Assembly: GCF_008764245.1 (NCBI RefSeq)
Contig: NZ_VTQV01000005.1
Coordinates: forward strand, 118,755-170,474
From: Bacillus subtilis
Lineage (GTDB): Bacteria > Bacillota > Bacilli > Bacillales > Bacillaceae_C
Reading direction: 5' to 3'
DNA length: 51,720 bases
In this document: positions 51,423 to 51,720 of the stretch, in pieces
How positions within the stretch are numbered: the first letter of the stretch is position 1
Layout of the letters: each line of letters opens with the position of its first letter
Made by a program: the position numbers and the translations under genes
The notes under the pieces: generated by a model
What the model saw: the letters and a program-made list of their open reading frames with translations, nothing else
Told to the model about the DNA's origin: nothing
The model's database searches: none

Positions 51423-51451
51423 TTGACTTTTAAAGATGTTTTTGATATGAT
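51423..51451 (+). promoter_or_regulatory. Internal promoter before tRNA-Leu
   Basis: TTGACT (51423-51428), 17 bp, TATGAT (51446-51451), 20 bp before the tRNA. Confidence 0.75.
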
Positions 51452-51471
51452 ATTTCTTGTCGCTTCATTAA

Positions 51472-51558
<87 letters not shown>

Positions 51559-51574
51559 CAAATTCTTATTATAT

Positions 51575-51651
51575 GCGCCCGTAGCTCAATTGGATAGAGC
51601 GTTTGACTACGGATCAAGAGGTTAGGGGTTCGACTCCTCTCGGGCGCGCCA
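51575..51651 (+). tRNA. tRNA-Arg (ACG)
   Basis: Acceptor GCGCCCG/CGGGCGC, anticodon ACG at 51609-51611 in loop CTACGGA (A34 expected to become inosine), CCA encoded. Confidence 0.97.
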
Positions 51652-51658
51652 TTTTAAT

Positions 51659-51720
51659 GCGGGTGTAGTTTAGTGGTAAAACTACAGCCTTCCAAGCTGT
51701 TGTCGTGGGTTCGATTCCCA
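51659..51720 (+). tRNA. tRNA-Gly (TCC), cut by the window edge
   Basis: Starts GCGGGTGTAGTTTAGTGG; anticodon TCC at 51691-51693 in loop CTTCCAA; T-arm GGGTTCGATTCCCA reaches the window end, so the acceptor 3' half is missing. Confidence 0.95.

Overview
The window comes from a Bacillaceae chromosome (Bacillus sensu lato). The right half follows the Bacillus subtilis order ddl-murF-cshA-ydbS-ydbT-ydcA-acpS-ydcC-alr-ndoAI-ndoA-rsbR-S-T-U-V-W-sigB-rsbX-tex-cmpA-sprT-tRNA cluster. Low GC, strong Shine-Dalgarno sites, frequent GTG/TTG starts, T-box and TPP leaders and sporulation genes agree with this.

Layout. 1-190: tandem 52-bp repeat array. 390-3833: glycerate kinase, a larC split at a 9-A run, and the yfhF-type epimerase. 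3834-8409: an accessory island of small genes (kinase, HD hydrolase, GNAT, DUF3139-like, zinc-ribbon and membrane proteins) separated by recurring intergenic motifs, with two extra copies of the yfhF 3' end, GNAT remnants and frameshifted ORFs. 8410-9543: zinc alcohol dehydrogenase. 10222-13506: small membrane protein, then a TPP riboswitch and a ThiXYZ-type thiamine-precursor ABC transporter with a thiamine-binding protein. 13548-13806: degenerate 51-55-bp repeats. 13850-16619: TatD hydrolase, small hydrophilic protein, YitT protein, broken Rpn-type gene. 16696-21846: two tandem tRNA-Trp T-boxes and trpD-C-F-B-A, with no trpE in the window. 21967-25819: a small protein with a SigB-like promoter, metallophosphoesterase, DUF2512, NAD(P)-binding protein, MerR-like protein, SCP2 protein. 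26234-27934: 49-codon ORF, a cluster of AGGAY-loop hairpins, CNNM/HlyC protein. 28117-28376: a second 52-bp array, inverted relative to the first. 28513 onward: conserved hypothetical gene, then the ddl-to-tRNA block.

Gene cooperation. ddl, murF and alr make and use D-Ala for peptidoglycan. acpS activates acyl carrier protein. ndoAI/ndoA is an antitoxin/RNase pair. rsbR/S/T form the stressosome core, RsbT activates the phosphatase RsbU, RsbV-P is dephosphorylated and releases SigB from RsbW, and RsbX resets the system; a match to the SigB consensus lies just before rsbV. The trp genes run from anthranilate to tryptophan under charged-tRNA sensing. The thi cluster imports thiamine precursor when TPP is low.

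Most notable non-genic signals: (1) a family of hairpins with changing stems and a constant AGGAC/AGGAT loop, five canonical copies within 140 bp at 26437-26565 and others at 33988, 40255 and 49886; the loop resembles the CsrA recognition consensus; (2) triplicated yfhF tail and cassette-like island; (3) larC frameshift site; (4) tandem trp T-boxes in front of an operon lacking trpE; (5) four tandem-repeat arrays. No rRNA, CRISPR, complete IS, phage or replication origin was found.
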